Of a stretch of 64,000 nucleotides of DNA, positions 42,999 through 52,341 are shown piece by piece (the first letter of the stretch is position 1; each line of letters opens with the position of its first letter). A model generated the notes under the pieces. That model had not been told where the DNA came from. It worked only from the letters and a program-made list of their open reading frames with translations, and made no database searches. The translations under genes and the position numbers were made by a program. The DNA comes from Bacillota bacterium (GTDB lineage Bacteria; Sysuimicrobiota; Sysuimicrobiia; Sysuimicrobiales; Segetimicrobiaceae), in contig JAJPJJ010000094.1 of assembly GCA_021324295.1 (NCBI GenBank), positions 1 through 64,000 of the forward strand, in the 5' to 3' direction.

Positions 42999-43964
42999 AT
43001 GGATTCCCGCGAAGTGGCATCGTCCAATCGCCGCGCCGCGGTGCAGGAGCTATTCGGCGTGCGCCCCGCGACCAGGCCGTGGAGCCTCCCGCTGGACCGC
43101 TGGGGAGGTGTCCTGGCCCTGGTCCCAGGGCTCGTCTTCCTGTCGCTGTTTCTTGTCGCTCCTCTTGTGCTTTCGTTTTCCTACAGCCTCAGGCCCAGCA
43201 AGCTCCTTCCGCCGGGCACCCCGTCCCCCAGCATGGCCAACTATCTGTACCTGGCCGGGCACGGGGTGTACGTCGACGCCTTCGTCCGAACCCTGCGGCT
43301 GTCGTGCTACGTGGTGCTCGGCGCCTTGATTCTGGGGTATCCGACGGCGCTGGTGCTCCGTCGACTTCACGCCCGGTTCGGCAGCACGCTGATCCTGGGC
43401 CTGAGTTTTCCGATCCTCGCCGGCCCGCTTGTCATCGTGATGGGCTGGATGCTTCTCTTGCCCCGGAACGGTCCGCTCAACCACGTGCTCATGGGCTTGG
43501 GGCTGGTGGGCCGGCCGATCCAGTTCGTCGGCACCGAAGCGGGCGTCATCCTCGCGCTGGTGCAGTTCACGCTGGCTTTCGCGGTGCTGAACATCTTCAA
43601 TTCGCTGTTGCGGATCGACCCCTCGCTCACCGAGGCGGCGAGCAGCCTGGGAGCCAGCCCCCTTCGGGCCTTCTGGCACGTGACATGGCCCCTCAGCCTC
43701 CCGGGGGTATTCTCGGCATCCGTCCTGGCGTTCGCCCTGGCCGCCGGCGCGTTTATGGCCCCGTACTACCTCGGCGGCGACACGCTCCTTGTCGCGACAA
43801 CGCTGGTAACCCAGTTCATGCTGACGGCCTTCAATTGGGAACTCGCCTCCGCGGCGGCCGTCGTGCTGGTCGTGCTCTCCCTCGTGCTCATCTTCGCCTA
43901 CAGCGCGGTCATCGTCCGCGTGATCGAGCGGCGCTTCGGTAGCCACGTGCGAGGAGCCGGCTAG
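42999..43964 (+). CDS. ABC transporter permease, PotB type
   Basis: A permease of about 321 residues of the spermidine/putrescine class. After a polar N-terminus the first helix is VLALVPGLVFLSLFLVAPLVLSF; the coupling loop is EAASSLGASPLRAFWHVTWPLSLPG. ATG at 42999 was preferred with GGAG close by; the GTG at 42903 would add a 32-residue hydrophobic stretch and lies in a palindrome, so the start is uncertain. It ends 15 bases before the PotC-type gene. This class carries polyamines but also other cations, amino-sugar derivatives and aminophosphonates. Confidence 0.88.
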   Translation: MDSREVASSNRRAAVQELFGVRPATRPWSLPLDRWGGVLALVPGLVFLSLFLVAPLVLSFSYSLRPSKLLPPGTPSPSMANYLYLAGHGVYVDAFVRTLRLSCYVVLGALILGYPTALVLRRLHARFGSTLILGLSFPILAGPLVIVMGWMLLLPRNGPLNHVLMGLGLVGRPIQFVGTEAGVILALVQFTLAFAVLNIFNSLLRIDPSLTEAASSLGASPLRAFWHVTWPLSLPGVFSASVLAFALAAGAFMAPYYLGGDTLLVATTLVTQFMLTAFNWELASAAAVVLVVLSLVLIFAYSAVIVRVIERRFGSHVRGAG

Positions 43965-43979
43965 GGTGGACCTTCCCTG

Positions 43980-44783
43980 ATGAGCAGGGATGTGCTCGCG
44001 GGGCGATTCCTGGACGCCCTCTCCTACGCGTTCGTCGCGCTCGTGTACCTGTATGTCCTCGCGCCCGCGCTGGTCGTCGTCATCGGGTCGTTCAACTCGG
44101 CCCCGAGCTTTCCCAGCGCGTTCGAATCGTTCACGCTGCGATGGTATCGTGAGCTCCTGCAGCATCAGGAATTCATGGATTCCATGCGAGTCAGCGCGAT
44201 CGTGGCCGCGACGGCCGCCGCCATCGCCACCCTGCTCGCTGTCCCGGCCGGGTTTGCCTTCGTCCGCGCGCGGTTCCGGTACCGGGACACGCTGGCCGCC
44301 TTCTTCATGGCGCCCCTCGTCATTCCGCAGATCGTGCTGGGCCTCGCCATGCTGCAGCTCCTCAACCTATTTCGGGTCCCCATCACGACCGTGGGCCTGG
44401 TCCTCGTCCACGCGGTCTTCGTCATGCCGTTCGTGCTCCGCGCAATGGTGACCAGCCTGACGCACTTCGACCGCACGTTGGAGGAGGCCGCGATGAGCTT
44501 GGGCGCGTCCCGCCTTCGCACGCTGTGGCACGTGACGCTGCCGCTCACCCGGGCCGGACTGACTGCCGGGTTCGTGCTCGCCTTCGTCATGTCGTTCGTC
44601 AACGTCCCGCTCTCGCTGTTCCTGGCGTCTCCGGTGAGCACCCCGCTGCCGGTTCGGGTCTTCGCGTACATGGAGTCCCGTATCGACCCCCTGGTCGCGG
44701 CCGTTGGTGCATCGCTCGTGCTGCTGGTCTTCGTGGTGAGCTTCCTGCTCGAGAAGGTCCTGCGTCTCCGGTTGTTGGCCTGA
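43980..44783 (+). CDS. ABC transporter permease, PotC type
   Basis: A 267-residue permease with first helix FVALVYLYVLAPALVVVIGSFNS, the segment FTLRWYRELLQHQEF typical of PotC, and coupling loop EEAAMSLGASRLRTLWHVTLPLTRAG. It pairs with the PotB-type protein. The following gene is a flavoprotein, not the usual ATPase; the ATPase comes last, at 49914. Confidence 0.92.
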   Translation: MSRDVLAGRFLDALSYAFVALVYLYVLAPALVVVIGSFNSAPSFPSAFESFTLRWYRELLQHQEFMDSMRVSAIVAATAAAIATLLAVPAGFAFVRARFRYRDTLAAFFMAPLVIPQIVLGLAMLQLLNLFRVPITTVGLVLVHAVFVMPFVLRAMVTSLTHFDRTLEEAAMSLGASRLRTLWHVTLPLTRAGLTAGFVLAFVMSFVNVPLSLFLASPVSTPLPVRVFAYMESRIDPLVAAVGASLVLLVFVVSFLLEKVLRLRLLA

Positions 44784-44810
44784 TGAAGCTGTCGGTAAGG
44801 AGGCGGGCGG

Positions 44811-46538
44811 ATGGCACGCCAGGTTGACGCCGATCTCCTGATCATCGGCGGAGGAGGCGCGGGCGCCAAGGCGGCGATCGAGGCTCACGACCTCGGCCTC
44901 CACGTGGTCATGCTCGTGAAGGGCTTTCTGGGGCGCAGCGGCTGCTCCATCTTTGCCGGGAACCTGAACTGGTTTGGGCCACCCGGGGACGGCGCACGTC
45001 CGCGGTCCGAGGCGGAGCGGCAGAAGCAGACCCTGGAGTTCCTGGCGAAGTACACGCACTATCTGGGCGACCAGGAGTACATGAAGAACGCTGCTCGCTT
45101 CACGTTCGATCACTTCTATCCCTGGCTCGAAGAGCGTGGCCTGTACATCCTCCGGGACGACGATGGCGCGGTCGTCGTTGACCTCCCCCACGGCACCCAG
45201 GCCTGGGCTACGAAGATGGGGATGTCCGGGCAGATCATCATGGACATGATGCGAAAGGAGATCTTCCGCCGGGGCATCCTTGTGCTGGAGGAGACGGCCG
45301 CAACGTCGCTCTTGACGGCCGGCGGCGCGGTGGTCGGTGCGGCGGCGCTCGACTACCGGAGGGGCGAGCAGATCGTGGTCCGGGCGAAGGCGACGATCCT
45401 CGCCACCGGTCACTCGAACTACCTGTCGTTGCGCTCCACGGGCACGCGTGAGGGTACCGCCGCCGGCTGGGTGATGGCCTTCCGTGTCGGCTGCGCGCTC
45501 CAGAACATCGAGATGCAATGGTACCATGTGTCGGACGTCGCGTGGCCGCGCTCGTGGATGCGTCTCCACCTGTATCCAAACCCGCTGCCCGGCACCGCCC
45601 ACCAGACGCGGCTGTACAACCGGGACGGCGAGCTGTTCTTCGACGGTACCTCCGTGCCGCGCAATCCGGTCCCGTACATCATGCAGCTCAAGGCGCTCGT
45701 GCAGCAGGTCCGGGCCGGGAAGGCGCGGCTGGACGGGGGCTACTACACGAGCTATCGGCACATCGAACCCGAGGTGGTGCGCGGGCACATCTATCAGACG
45801 CAGTTCGTCGAGAAGCTCGGCCTGGATCCGTTGAGGGACGTGATCGAGAACGGGGTCACGTGGCACATGAACGTCGGCGGAATCCGGGTGAACGGGCAGA
45901 CCATGCAGTCGGACGTGCCCGGGCTGTACGTCGCGGGTTCGGTGAGCGCGCTCGTCACGGGGGGTCTCCCGAACGTGATGTACGACGGCTATGTCGCGGC
46001 CCGGCACGCGGCGGACGAGATCCGGGGGCGCCCGCTGCCTCGGCTCGATCAATCGGTCGTGGAGCGAGATCTCGCTCGGGTCGCAGCCTACTTCCGCACC
46101 GATCCGGAGGGTCGCCTGCTGCCCGCCCAGGTGATCAAGCGGATTCGCACGGTGATGTGGGAGCACATGAACTACATCAAGAGCGACGCGACCATGCGGC
46201 GAGGTCTCGAACGGCTGCAACGCATCCGGCAGGAGGCGCTCCCCCGGATGCACGTCGGGTCGCCGTCCCGCCGGTTCAGTTATGACTGGATCGAGGCGGT
46301 GGATGCGGAAGACATGCTCGATGCCTGCGAGCTCATGATTCGCTTCTCGCTGCATCGGAAAGAAAGCCGCGGGGGCTTCTTCCGCGAGGACTACCCGATC
46401 ACCGACAACGCTCGGTGGCTGCGCCACATCGTGGGACGCCTGGAGAACGGCGCTCTCCGGCTCGAGGAGCTGCCCGTGGATCTCCGCTATGCGAAGCCCG
46501 CAGAGGAGGTGGCGGACTTCTTTGCCGTCGATTACTAG
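44811..46538 (+). CDS. fumarate reductase/succinate dehydrogenase-like flavoprotein subunit
   Basis: A 575-residue FAD protein of the FrdA/SdhA/L-aspartate oxidase/AprA superfamily. FAD motif GGGGAGAKAA at 13-22; capping-domain segments with HMNVGGIRVN at 352-361 (where FrdA has HYTMGGI) and SRGGFFREDYP at 519-529 (where FrdA has SRGAHxREDYP). So the superfamily active-site frame is present but not identical. ATG at 44811 has AAGGAGG upstream. It forms a pair with the iron-sulfur protein at 46575. There is no membrane anchor gene, so the complex should be soluble. Substrate unknown; the importer operon around it suggests it oxidises or reduces the imported compound. Confidence 0.88.
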   Translation: MARQVDADLLIIGGGGAGAKAAIEAHDLGLHVVMLVKGFLGRSGCSIFAGNLNWFGPPGDGARPRSEAERQKQTLEFLAKYTHYLGDQEYMKNAARFTFDHFYPWLEERGLYILRDDDGAVVVDLPHGTQAWATKMGMSGQIIMDMMRKEIFRRGILVLEETAATSLLTAGGAVVGAAALDYRRGEQIVVRAKATILATGHSNYLSLRSTGTREGTAAGWVMAFRVGCALQNIEMQWYHVSDVAWPRSWMRLHLYPNPLPGTAHQTRLYNRDGELFFDGTSVPRNPVPYIMQLKALVQQVRAGKARLDGGYYTSYRHIEPEVVRGHIYQTQFVEKLGLDPLRDVIENGVTWHMNVGGIRVNGQTMQSDVPGLYVAGSVSALVTGGLPNVMYDGYVAARHAADEIRGRPLPRLDQSVVERDLARVAAYFRTDPEGRLLPAQVIKRIRTVMWEHMNYIKSDATMRRGLERLQRIRQEALPRMHVGSPSRRFSYDWIEAVDAEDMLDACELMIRFSLHRKESRGGFFREDYPITDNARWLRHIVGRLENGALRLEELPVDLRYAKPAEEVADFFAVDY

Positions 46539-46574
46539 CGCCGGGTCGAGCAGAACGCCAGCCGGGGTGAGCAC

Positions 46575-47369
46575 ATGAGCACGCGGTCCGTTGGGTCTGC
46601 CCGCGATGGAGAGGACGCCCAGCCAGTGGTGCGGGCGACCGTCTTCAAGTTCGCGCCGGACGTCGATCCGGCACCACACTACGAGACGTTCGAGGTGCCT
46701 CTTGCTCGGGGCATGCGGGTGCTGGATGTGCTGGAGGCGATCCGTGAGGATCTCGGGCAGCCGATCAGTTACCGGTGGCTGTGCGGGGTCAAGAAGTGTG
46801 GGCTGTGCGCGATGACCGTAAACGGGAGGCCGTGCCTCACGTGCTGGGAACCGGCTGAGCCGGACATGATCATCGAGCCGCTCGCGGGGTTTCCGGTCAT
46901 CCGCGACCTCGTCGTCGATCGTGATGCGGTGGACGCGCGTCTGCTCGACGTGGATCCGTTTCTCCACCGTCCGGAAGACCAGCCGTACCGAGGATTCCCG
47001 GAGCCCCTGAGCGGCGCGGCGATGCGGCGTGCCGGCACGATGATGAATTGCATCGAGTGCTTGGCGTGCGTTTCCGCCTGTCCGGTACCGCGGGAGCGGT
47101 TTATCGGCCCGGCCGCCCTGGTGCAGCTCGCACGCTGGGCCTTCGATCCGCGCGACGGCGCGGATCGCGCGGCGCTCGCGGTCGCAGGCGGCATCGCAGA
47201 GTGCGCGGACTGCGGTGACTGCACGGCTGCCTGCCCGGCGGGGATCCCTGTCAAGGAGATAGCGATCGCCGGCCTGCGGGAGCTGTGCATCCGCAGCGGG
47301 TACCCGGACGCTGGTCCGGCGCCGCAGGAGAAATGCCGCCTCGTCGTGCCGCGAGGTCGCGACAGGTAG
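46575..47369 (+). CDS. iron-sulfur subunit, FrdB/SdhB-like, with two ferredoxin-type Cys motifs
   Basis: A 264-residue iron-sulfur protein. The [2Fe-2S] ligands are Cys70, Cys75, Cys78 and Cys90. Two CxxCxxCxxxCP motifs follow, at Cys159-162-165-169 and Cys210-213-216-220. Ordinary SdhB/FrdB has only one such motif and a degenerate second that holds a [3Fe-4S] cluster; here both look complete, so two [4Fe-4S] clusters are expected. It starts 36 bases after the flavoprotein subunit and ends 15 before the binding protein gene. It should hand electrons to or from the flavoprotein. Confidence 0.92.
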   Translation: MSTRSVGSARDGEDAQPVVRATVFKFAPDVDPAPHYETFEVPLARGMRVLDVLEAIREDLGQPISYRWLCGVKKCGLCAMTVNGRPCLTCWEPAEPDMIIEPLAGFPVIRDLVVDRDAVDARLLDVDPFLHRPEDQPYRGFPEPLSGAAMRRAGTMMNCIECLACVSACPVPRERFIGPAALVQLARWAFDPRDGADRAALAVAGGIAECADCGDCTAACPAGIPVKEIAIAGLRELCIRSGYPDAGPAPQEKCRLVVPRGRDR

Positions 47370-47384
47370 GGAGGAGGGGAAGTC

Positions 47385-48527
47385 GTGAACAGACAGGGTC
47401 CGTCATCGGAGGCGGCGCGCGGCGAAGCGCCCCGGCAGACACGACGTCAATTCCTATCCCGGGTAGGCACAGCCGCCGCTGCCACGGCGGTCGGGGTCAC
47501 CGCGGCAACCGCGACGGCGCGATTCGGAGGCCCGGCTACGCGGGCGCAGGCCCAGGGGCGCCGGCAGATCGTGGTCTCCACGTGGGGAGGCGTCACAGAA
47601 GAAGGACTGAGGAAGTTCGTGACGCCGGTCTTTGAGCGCAGGTACAACGCCACGGTGGCCTACGACCTGGGCGGCGCGGCAGCGCGCTACAACAAGCTCC
47701 TGGCGCAGGCGGCCAACCCGCAGATCAACATCATCCTCAACGTCGAAGATGTCCTCGTCGACGCGATCGAGCGTGGGCTGCTTGCGAAGTACAACCCGCG
47801 CAATGTGCCCAACGTCAAGGACCTCTACAGTTGGGCGACCCCGAAATCCCTCGAAGGATATGGGGCCGCCTACTCTGTGCTGGCGTACGGACTGCTGGCG
47901 GCCAGGGGCAAGACCGGGAAGCCGATCACGAGCTGGCGCGACCTCTGGCGGCCCGAGTTCCGAGGAAAGCTGGCCATCGCCGCTCCCTCTCACTCGCAGA
48001 TGCCCATGCTGCTGATCGTCGCCGCGGAGCTGCATGGAGGCAGCCAGGCCAACATCGAGCCGGGGCTTGCCGCGCTCGCGGAGCTCCGGCCGATCAAGCA
48101 GACGATCTTCTGGACCGACTATGCAGCCCTGGTACGGTCCGGCGATGTCATCCTCGCCACGGAATTTGACTACTACAGTCTGTTCATGCAACGCGAGGGA
48201 TTCGGCGTGTCGTGGATCATGCCCCAGGAGAAGGGGTTCGGCTCGCTGGAATGCGCGGCGATCGTGAAGGGCGCTCCGAACCAGGATCTGGCGGAGGCAT
48301 ACCTCAACCTCATGTTCGATGCCGATGTGCAGACGAGCATCGCGACGCAGACGTTCCAGGGGCCGTCCAACAAGCTGGTGAAGGTCGGCCTGCCCCTGTC
48401 CGAGCAGATCTTGTACGGCCCACGGCTCCGGCACGTGCGCTGGTTCGATGCCAAGTTCATCAACGACAACAAGGCGCGCTGGATCGAGCGGATCAACACG
48501 GAGGTTGTTCCGAAGTGGCGCACCTAG
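47385..48527 (+). CDS. ABC importer substrate-binding protein, PotD type, Tat signal
   Basis: A 380-residue periplasmic protein of the spermidine/putrescine/iron binding group. Tat motif TRRQFLSRVG near residue 23, signal end around ATRAQAQG, and a mature start QIVVSTWGGVTEEGLRKFVTPVFE. GTG at 47385 is preceded by GGAGGAGGGG. No lipobox. The acidic residues that bind polyamine in PotD cannot be placed by eye, so ligand class is open. It sits between the fumarate-reductase-like pair and an amidohydrolase. Confidence 0.9.
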   Translation: MNRQGPSSEAARGEAPRQTRRQFLSRVGTAAAATAVGVTAATATARFGGPATRAQAQGRRQIVVSTWGGVTEEGLRKFVTPVFERRYNATVAYDLGGAAARYNKLLAQAANPQINIILNVEDVLVDAIERGLLAKYNPRNVPNVKDLYSWATPKSLEGYGAAYSVLAYGLLAARGKTGKPITSWRDLWRPEFRGKLAIAAPSHSQMPMLLIVAAELHGGSQANIEPGLAALAELRPIKQTIFWTDYAALVRSGDVILATEFDYYSLFMQREGFGVSWIMPQEKGFGSLECAAIVKGAPNQDLAEAYLNLMFDADVQTSIATQTFQGPSNKLVKVGLPLSEQILYGPRLRHVRWFDAKFINDNKARWIERINTEVVPKWRT

Positions 48528-48586
48528 GACGCCGCCCCGCCGGGGGCCAGCGGCCCGGGCCGTGCCATCGCGTGGTTCACTGACGT

Positions 48587-49921
48587 ATGCGCCGCCTCGT
48601 CATCGACAACGGCGCTGTCCTGACCTGCGATGGAGAGGATCGCTATCTTGCCCGTGGGCGGATCGTCGTCCGAGGAGGCCGGATCGCGCAGGTCATGGAC
48701 AGCCCGGATGGCCGCGCGGACGTGCCCGGCGCCCCCCCGGGCGGCGTCGCGGACGAGGATTGTGATCGGGTCGACGCCGGCGGCTGTATCATTATCCCCG
48801 GGCTGGTCAACTGCCACACGCACCTCTGGCTCAGCCTCCTGCGGGGCGCGCTCGACGACCTCACGCTCTTTCCATGGCTTCGCCGTCTCGGACCGCTGAC
48901 AAATGAGCTGAGCGATGCGGAGGTCCTGCGGGCGACCTACTTCGGCATCGCGGAGTCGCTGCTGTCGGGCACGACGTGCCTCTGTGAGTGCTGTCGGTAC
49001 GCGCCGGACGTGAGCGCGCAGGTCGCCGCAGCCCTGGGATGCCGGCTTGTCGTCGGGGGGATGCCTCCCACCGAACTGTTTGGCGCGCCGCTGCCCCATG
49101 ACTACGGTCATCTCGTGGCTCGGACCCGCCGTGCGCTCGACATCCCCGGCGGCGACCGCGGCTTGATCTCCGTCTGGATGGGAGCGCACTCGGTCTACAA
49201 CTGCTCCGCTGACTTCCTACAGGACGCGAAGCGCGCGGCGGACATGCACGACTGCGATTTCTACATTCACCTGGCCGAGTGCCGGGACGAGGTCGACGTC
49301 ATTCGGGAGCGGTACGGGCGGACGCCGGTGCAGTACGCGGCCGATCTGGGCTTGCTCGATCGGCGCACGGTGGCCGTCCACTGTGTGTGGCTGACGGACG
49401 ACGACATCCGGCTGTTCCGGCGCACCGGGGCCCGGATGGCACACTGTCCGGTGAGCAACGCCAAGCTCGGGAGCGGTGTCGCGCCGGTAACGAGGTACCG
49501 CGCGGCCGGGATCACCGTCGGATTGGGGACGGACAGCATGGTGAGCAACAACACGCTGTCGATGTTCCAGGAGATGCGCTTCGCCGTCCTCATCCAGCGC
49601 GCTGTGCGCCAGGATGTCGCGCTCACGGCCTCAGACGCGCTCAGGATGGCGACGATCGAGGCTGCCCGCACGCTGGGGTTGGAGCGCGAGATCGGCTCGA
49701 TCGAGAGCGGGAAGCAGGCAGATCTCGTGCTCCTCCGGTCGACCCGTCCCGGCCCCGTAACCAAGGAGAGGGCGCTGTCCGACGTCGTGTACGCGGCTCA
49801 GCGCGATGAGATCGAGGCGGTGTACGTCGCGGGCGAGCGCGTCGTGTCTCGAGGTCGGCTCACCCGACTCGCGGATACTGAGCGATGGGAGCGAATTCGA
49901 GGGGAACGGCCGCTTGAGTGA
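48587..49921 (+). CDS. amidohydrolase, TRZ/ATZ and cytosine deaminase-like
   Basis: A 444-residue metal-dependent hydrolase. Metal site: His77 and His79 (NCHTHLWLSLLRG), His228 (HLAECRDE), His265 (AVHCVWL) and Asp316 (GTDSMVSNN). These are the landmarks of the SAH/MTA deaminase, guanine deaminase and chlorohydrolase subgroup. It removes an amino, amide or halogen group from a ring. ATG at 48587 follows the binding protein by 59 bases. Its end overlaps the ATPase start by eight bases. A relative is at 59029-60339. Confidence 0.92.
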   Translation: MRRLVIDNGAVLTCDGEDRYLARGRIVVRGGRIAQVMDSPDGRADVPGAPPGGVADEDCDRVDAGGCIIIPGLVNCHTHLWLSLLRGALDDLTLFPWLRRLGPLTNELSDAEVLRATYFGIAESLLSGTTCLCECCRYAPDVSAQVAAALGCRLVVGGMPPTELFGAPLPHDYGHLVARTRRALDIPGGDRGLISVWMGAHSVYNCSADFLQDAKRAADMHDCDFYIHLAECRDEVDVIRERYGRTPVQYAADLGLLDRRTVAVHCVWLTDDDIRLFRRTGARMAHCPVSNAKLGSGVAPVTRYRAAGITVGLGTDSMVSNNTLSMFQEMRFAVLIQRAVRQDVALTASDALRMATIEAARTLGLEREIGSIESGKQADLVLLRSTRPGPVTKERALSDVVYAAQRDEIEAVYVAGERVVSRGRLTRLADTERWERIRGERPLE

Positions 49922-50987
49922 GGTTGAGCTGCGGGAGGTCAGCAAGAGCTTCGGCGAGGTGCGGGCCGTCGATCGCGTTTCGCTGCATGTGAAGCCCGGC
50001 GAGTTCGTGTCGCTGCTGGGACCCTCAGGATGCGGCAAGACCACAACGCTCCGGCTCATCGCCGGCTTTGAACGCGTCACCCGGGGCCGCATCTTCATCG
50101 GCGGGGAGGATGTCACGATCAAGCCGTCCTACCAGCGCAACATCGGCATGGTATTCCAACACTATGCCCTCTTCCCCCATATGACCGTTCGCGAGAACGT
50201 TGCCTTCGGCCTGCGGATGAGACGCGTGCCGCGGCCGGAAGCGGCTCGGCGTGTAGCAGAGGTTCTCGATCTCCTCCGGCTCTCCGGGCTGGAGCATCGC
50301 TACCAGCACCAGCTCTCGGGCGGCCAGCAGCAACGGGTGGCGCTCGCGCGGGCGCTCGTCATCAAGCCACAGATTCTCCTCCTGGACGAGCCACTGTCCA
50401 ACCTCGACGCCAAGTTACGCGAGGAGATGCGCGTCGAGCTCCGGCAAGTGCAGCGTCGGGTCGGCATTACGACCGTCTTCGTCACCCACGATCAGGAAGA
50501 AGCCCTGAGCATGTCGGACCGGATCGCCGTGATGAATCGCGGGAGAATCATCCAGTACGGCACGCCGCTCGACATCTACGAGCGGCCCGCCCACAGCTTC
50601 GTCGCCGGTTTCATCGGGCAATCCAATCTTCTGTGGGGCGAGGTGGTGGGCCAGGAGAACGGCCTCGCCAGGGTCCGCGTGGCCTCGGGCCTTGACGTGA
50701 TGGCCCGGCCCGATCAGCACGTCTCGTCCGGGAGCCGCGTCTTGGTGGTCGTCCGGCAATCTCGGGTGAAGGTCGGCCGCGAAGGGCGGCCCGGGGCTGT
50801 GAACAGCTTCGCTGCCCGGCTCGAATTTGCGACGTACCTGGGCGAGGCCGTGCAGTACTTGTGCCGCGCCGGGGAGTTGCGTCTCGTCGCTACAGCCACG
50901 GCCGATGCGGATGCGCCGCTGTTGGAGCCGGGAGCCCCCATCACGGTGTCCTGGCGGCCGGATGACTGCCTCGTGCTGCCGGAATAG
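49914..50987 (+). CDS. ABC transporter ATPase, PotA type
   Basis: A 357-residue ATPase. Walker A GPSGCGKT at 36-43, Q-loop FQHYALFPHMTV, signature QLSGGQQQRVALARAL, Walker B ILLLDEPLSNLD, switch VTHDQEEALSMSD; a C-terminal TOBE-like domain from about 280. The start is TTG at 49914, overlapping the amidohydrolase stop by eight bases, with GAGGGG upstream; no ATG or GTG fits the homology. It completes the importer with the permeases at 42999-44783 and the binding protein at 47385. Confidence 0.92.
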   Translation: MSEVELREVSKSFGEVRAVDRVSLHVKPGEFVSLLGPSGCGKTTTLRLIAGFERVTRGRIFIGGEDVTIKPSYQRNIGMVFQHYALFPHMTVRENVAFGLRMRRVPRPEAARRVAEVLDLLRLSGLEHRYQHQLSGGQQQRVALARALVIKPQILLLDEPLSNLDAKLREEMRVELRQVQRRVGITTVFVTHDQEEALSMSDRIAVMNRGRIIQYGTPLDIYERPAHSFVAGFIGQSNLLWGEVVGQENGLARVRVASGLDVMARPDQHVSSGSRVLVVVRQSRVKVGREGRPGAVNSFAARLEFATYLGEAVQYLCRAGELRLVATATADADAPLLEPGAPITVSWRPDDCLVLPE

Positions 50988-51197
50988 GCGGGTGCCGCGG
51001 GCATCCCCTGTAGAGGGACCGGACCATCGAGCGGTTAGCGGCACCCCGCCGAGTCCACGGATTTGGCGACCGCCCCCTCCGCCGGGGGATCCTGTGGGGC
51101 AAGCTTGCGGTCCCTGGGCCCAGCGGCCACATCGGGGTGTCTCAGGGCGACCGGCGCGCCGCCGCGCCGCAGCCCGACCCGATGCCCTCTTCCGAGC

Positions 51198-51217
51198 CTC
51201 GGCCGAAGACGGCCGAG
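51198..51217. terminator. perfect hairpin between convergent genes
   Basis: CTCGGCCG-AAGA-CGGCCGAG is an 8-bp stem with a 4-base loop in the 252 bases between the PotA-type gene and the convergent binding-protein gene. It lies 23 bases past the latter's stop. No T-run follows on either strand, so the terminator role rests on structure and position. The rest of this gap shows nothing I can name. Confidence 0.45.
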
Positions 51218-51239
51218 CGAGCCGGGAGACTCGGCCCCT

Positions 51240-52301
51240 CTAGACGTTGGGGGTCTTCGCCGTGACCACCAGGTCGTCCGTCATGATCTCGTCGACCGAG
51301 ACCGGCCGCGGGATCTGGCCGAGCGCGCGCATCGTGTCCGTGAGATCCTGCCACACCTTGGGGTCCATGTACCCCCAGCCGTGCTGCTTCGTGGTGACCG
51401 ACGTCAGGTAGCCGCCACGGACCACCTCTTCCCAGGTCCTAAGCTCCGATTGGCGGTTCAGCCCCGTGGTCATCTTGAGCAGGTGGTCGATGGCCTCGTC
51501 CGGATGATCGCGTGCGTACAGCCACCCCCGCGCGCTCGCGGACACGAAGCGCACGAGCACGTCCCTGCGCTCCCGGAGGATCTGGTCGGTGACGAAGTAG
51601 GTGTAGGCGTACAGGCGGATTCCGAGGTCCCACAACCGGAAGTAGCTGATCGCCCCGGCCTGCTGCACGGCCTCCATCTGCGCGGCGTTGATGAGCCACC
51701 CGGTGATCACGTCCACCTGCCCGGTCACGAGGGGCGTGGTGTCGCCGCCGACGAACAGCACCTTCAGGCGGTCCTTGTTGATGTTGTATTTCCGGATGAC
51801 GGCGTCGAGCAGCGGCCGGGCCGTCGGCTGGATGCCGATCGTCTTGCCCTCGAAATCCTTGGGGGTGCGGATCTTGGACTTGGTGAAAAACACGAACGCA
51901 AACGGATGACGTTGGAACGCCGTGCAGAAGGCCTTGACCGGCAGGCCTTGGGCGCGGGCGTTGACGAGGACGGCCACGGACGACACGTTGCCGAACATCG
52001 TCCCCCCGCCCGCGACCACCTGGATCGGATCGATGGCCGGGCCGCCCGGCCGGATGGTGAGATCGATGCCGGCCTCTCGAAAGTACCCCTTGGCGAGGCC
52101 GACGACGTCTCCCGCCATCTGGCTGTTGAGGAACCAGCCGATCTGCATCGAAGCCCTGGCGGACGGCTGCGCCCCCACGGGGGCCACCGGCCCAAACAGT
52201 CGATCGCCGGCCGCCAGCCCCAGGGCCAATGCGCCGGCCCCTCTGACGAAGTCGCGGCGACTGACCCGCGGGACGACCAGCGTGACCTCATCGCGCCTCA
52301 T
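51240..52301 (-). CDS. ABC importer substrate-binding protein, NMT1/THI5-like, Tat signal (copy 2)
   Basis: A 353-residue binding protein of the pyrimidine-precursor/sulfonate group. Tat motif SRRDFVRGAG near residue 14. The mature part contains MQIGWFLNSQMAGDVVGLAKGYFREAG. It is clearly paralogous to the neighbour at 52342-53397: both share RRDEVTLV or KRDEVTLV at the N-terminus, GPAIDPIQVVAGGGT, FEGKTIGIQPTARPLLDAV and KQHGWGYMDPKVW. ATG at 52301 was preferred to 52307 because the paralogue starts at the same place and GGAGG is better spaced. It is the last gene of the minus-strand operon. Confidence 0.93.
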   Translation of the reverse strand: MRRDEVTLVVPRVSRRDFVRGAGALALGLAAGDRLFGPVAPVGAQPSARASMQIGWFLNSQMAGDVVGLAKGYFREAGIDLTIRPGGPAIDPIQVVAGGGTMFGNVSSVAVLVNARAQGLPVKAFCTAFQRHPFAFVFFTKSKIRTPKDFEGKTIGIQPTARPLLDAVIRKYNINKDRLKVLFVGGDTTPLVTGQVDVITGWLINAAQMEAVQQAGAISYFRLWDLGIRLYAYTYFVTDQILRERRDVLVRFVSASARGWLYARDHPDEAIDHLLKMTTGLNRQSELRTWEEVVRGGYLTSVTTKQHGWGYMDPKVWQDLTDTMRALGQIPRPVSVDEIMTDDLVVTAKTPNV

Positions 52302-52341
52302 CAGCATCCCCCTCCGTCCGTCTGCGTGGGACCGTGCGCCC

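Noticed and set aside
44367-46967. An 866-codon open frame on the minus strand opposite the fumarate-reductase-like genes
   Set aside because: It is antisense to well-supported genes, rich in Arg, His, Asp and Gly without motifs, and is a common artefact of high GC third positions.
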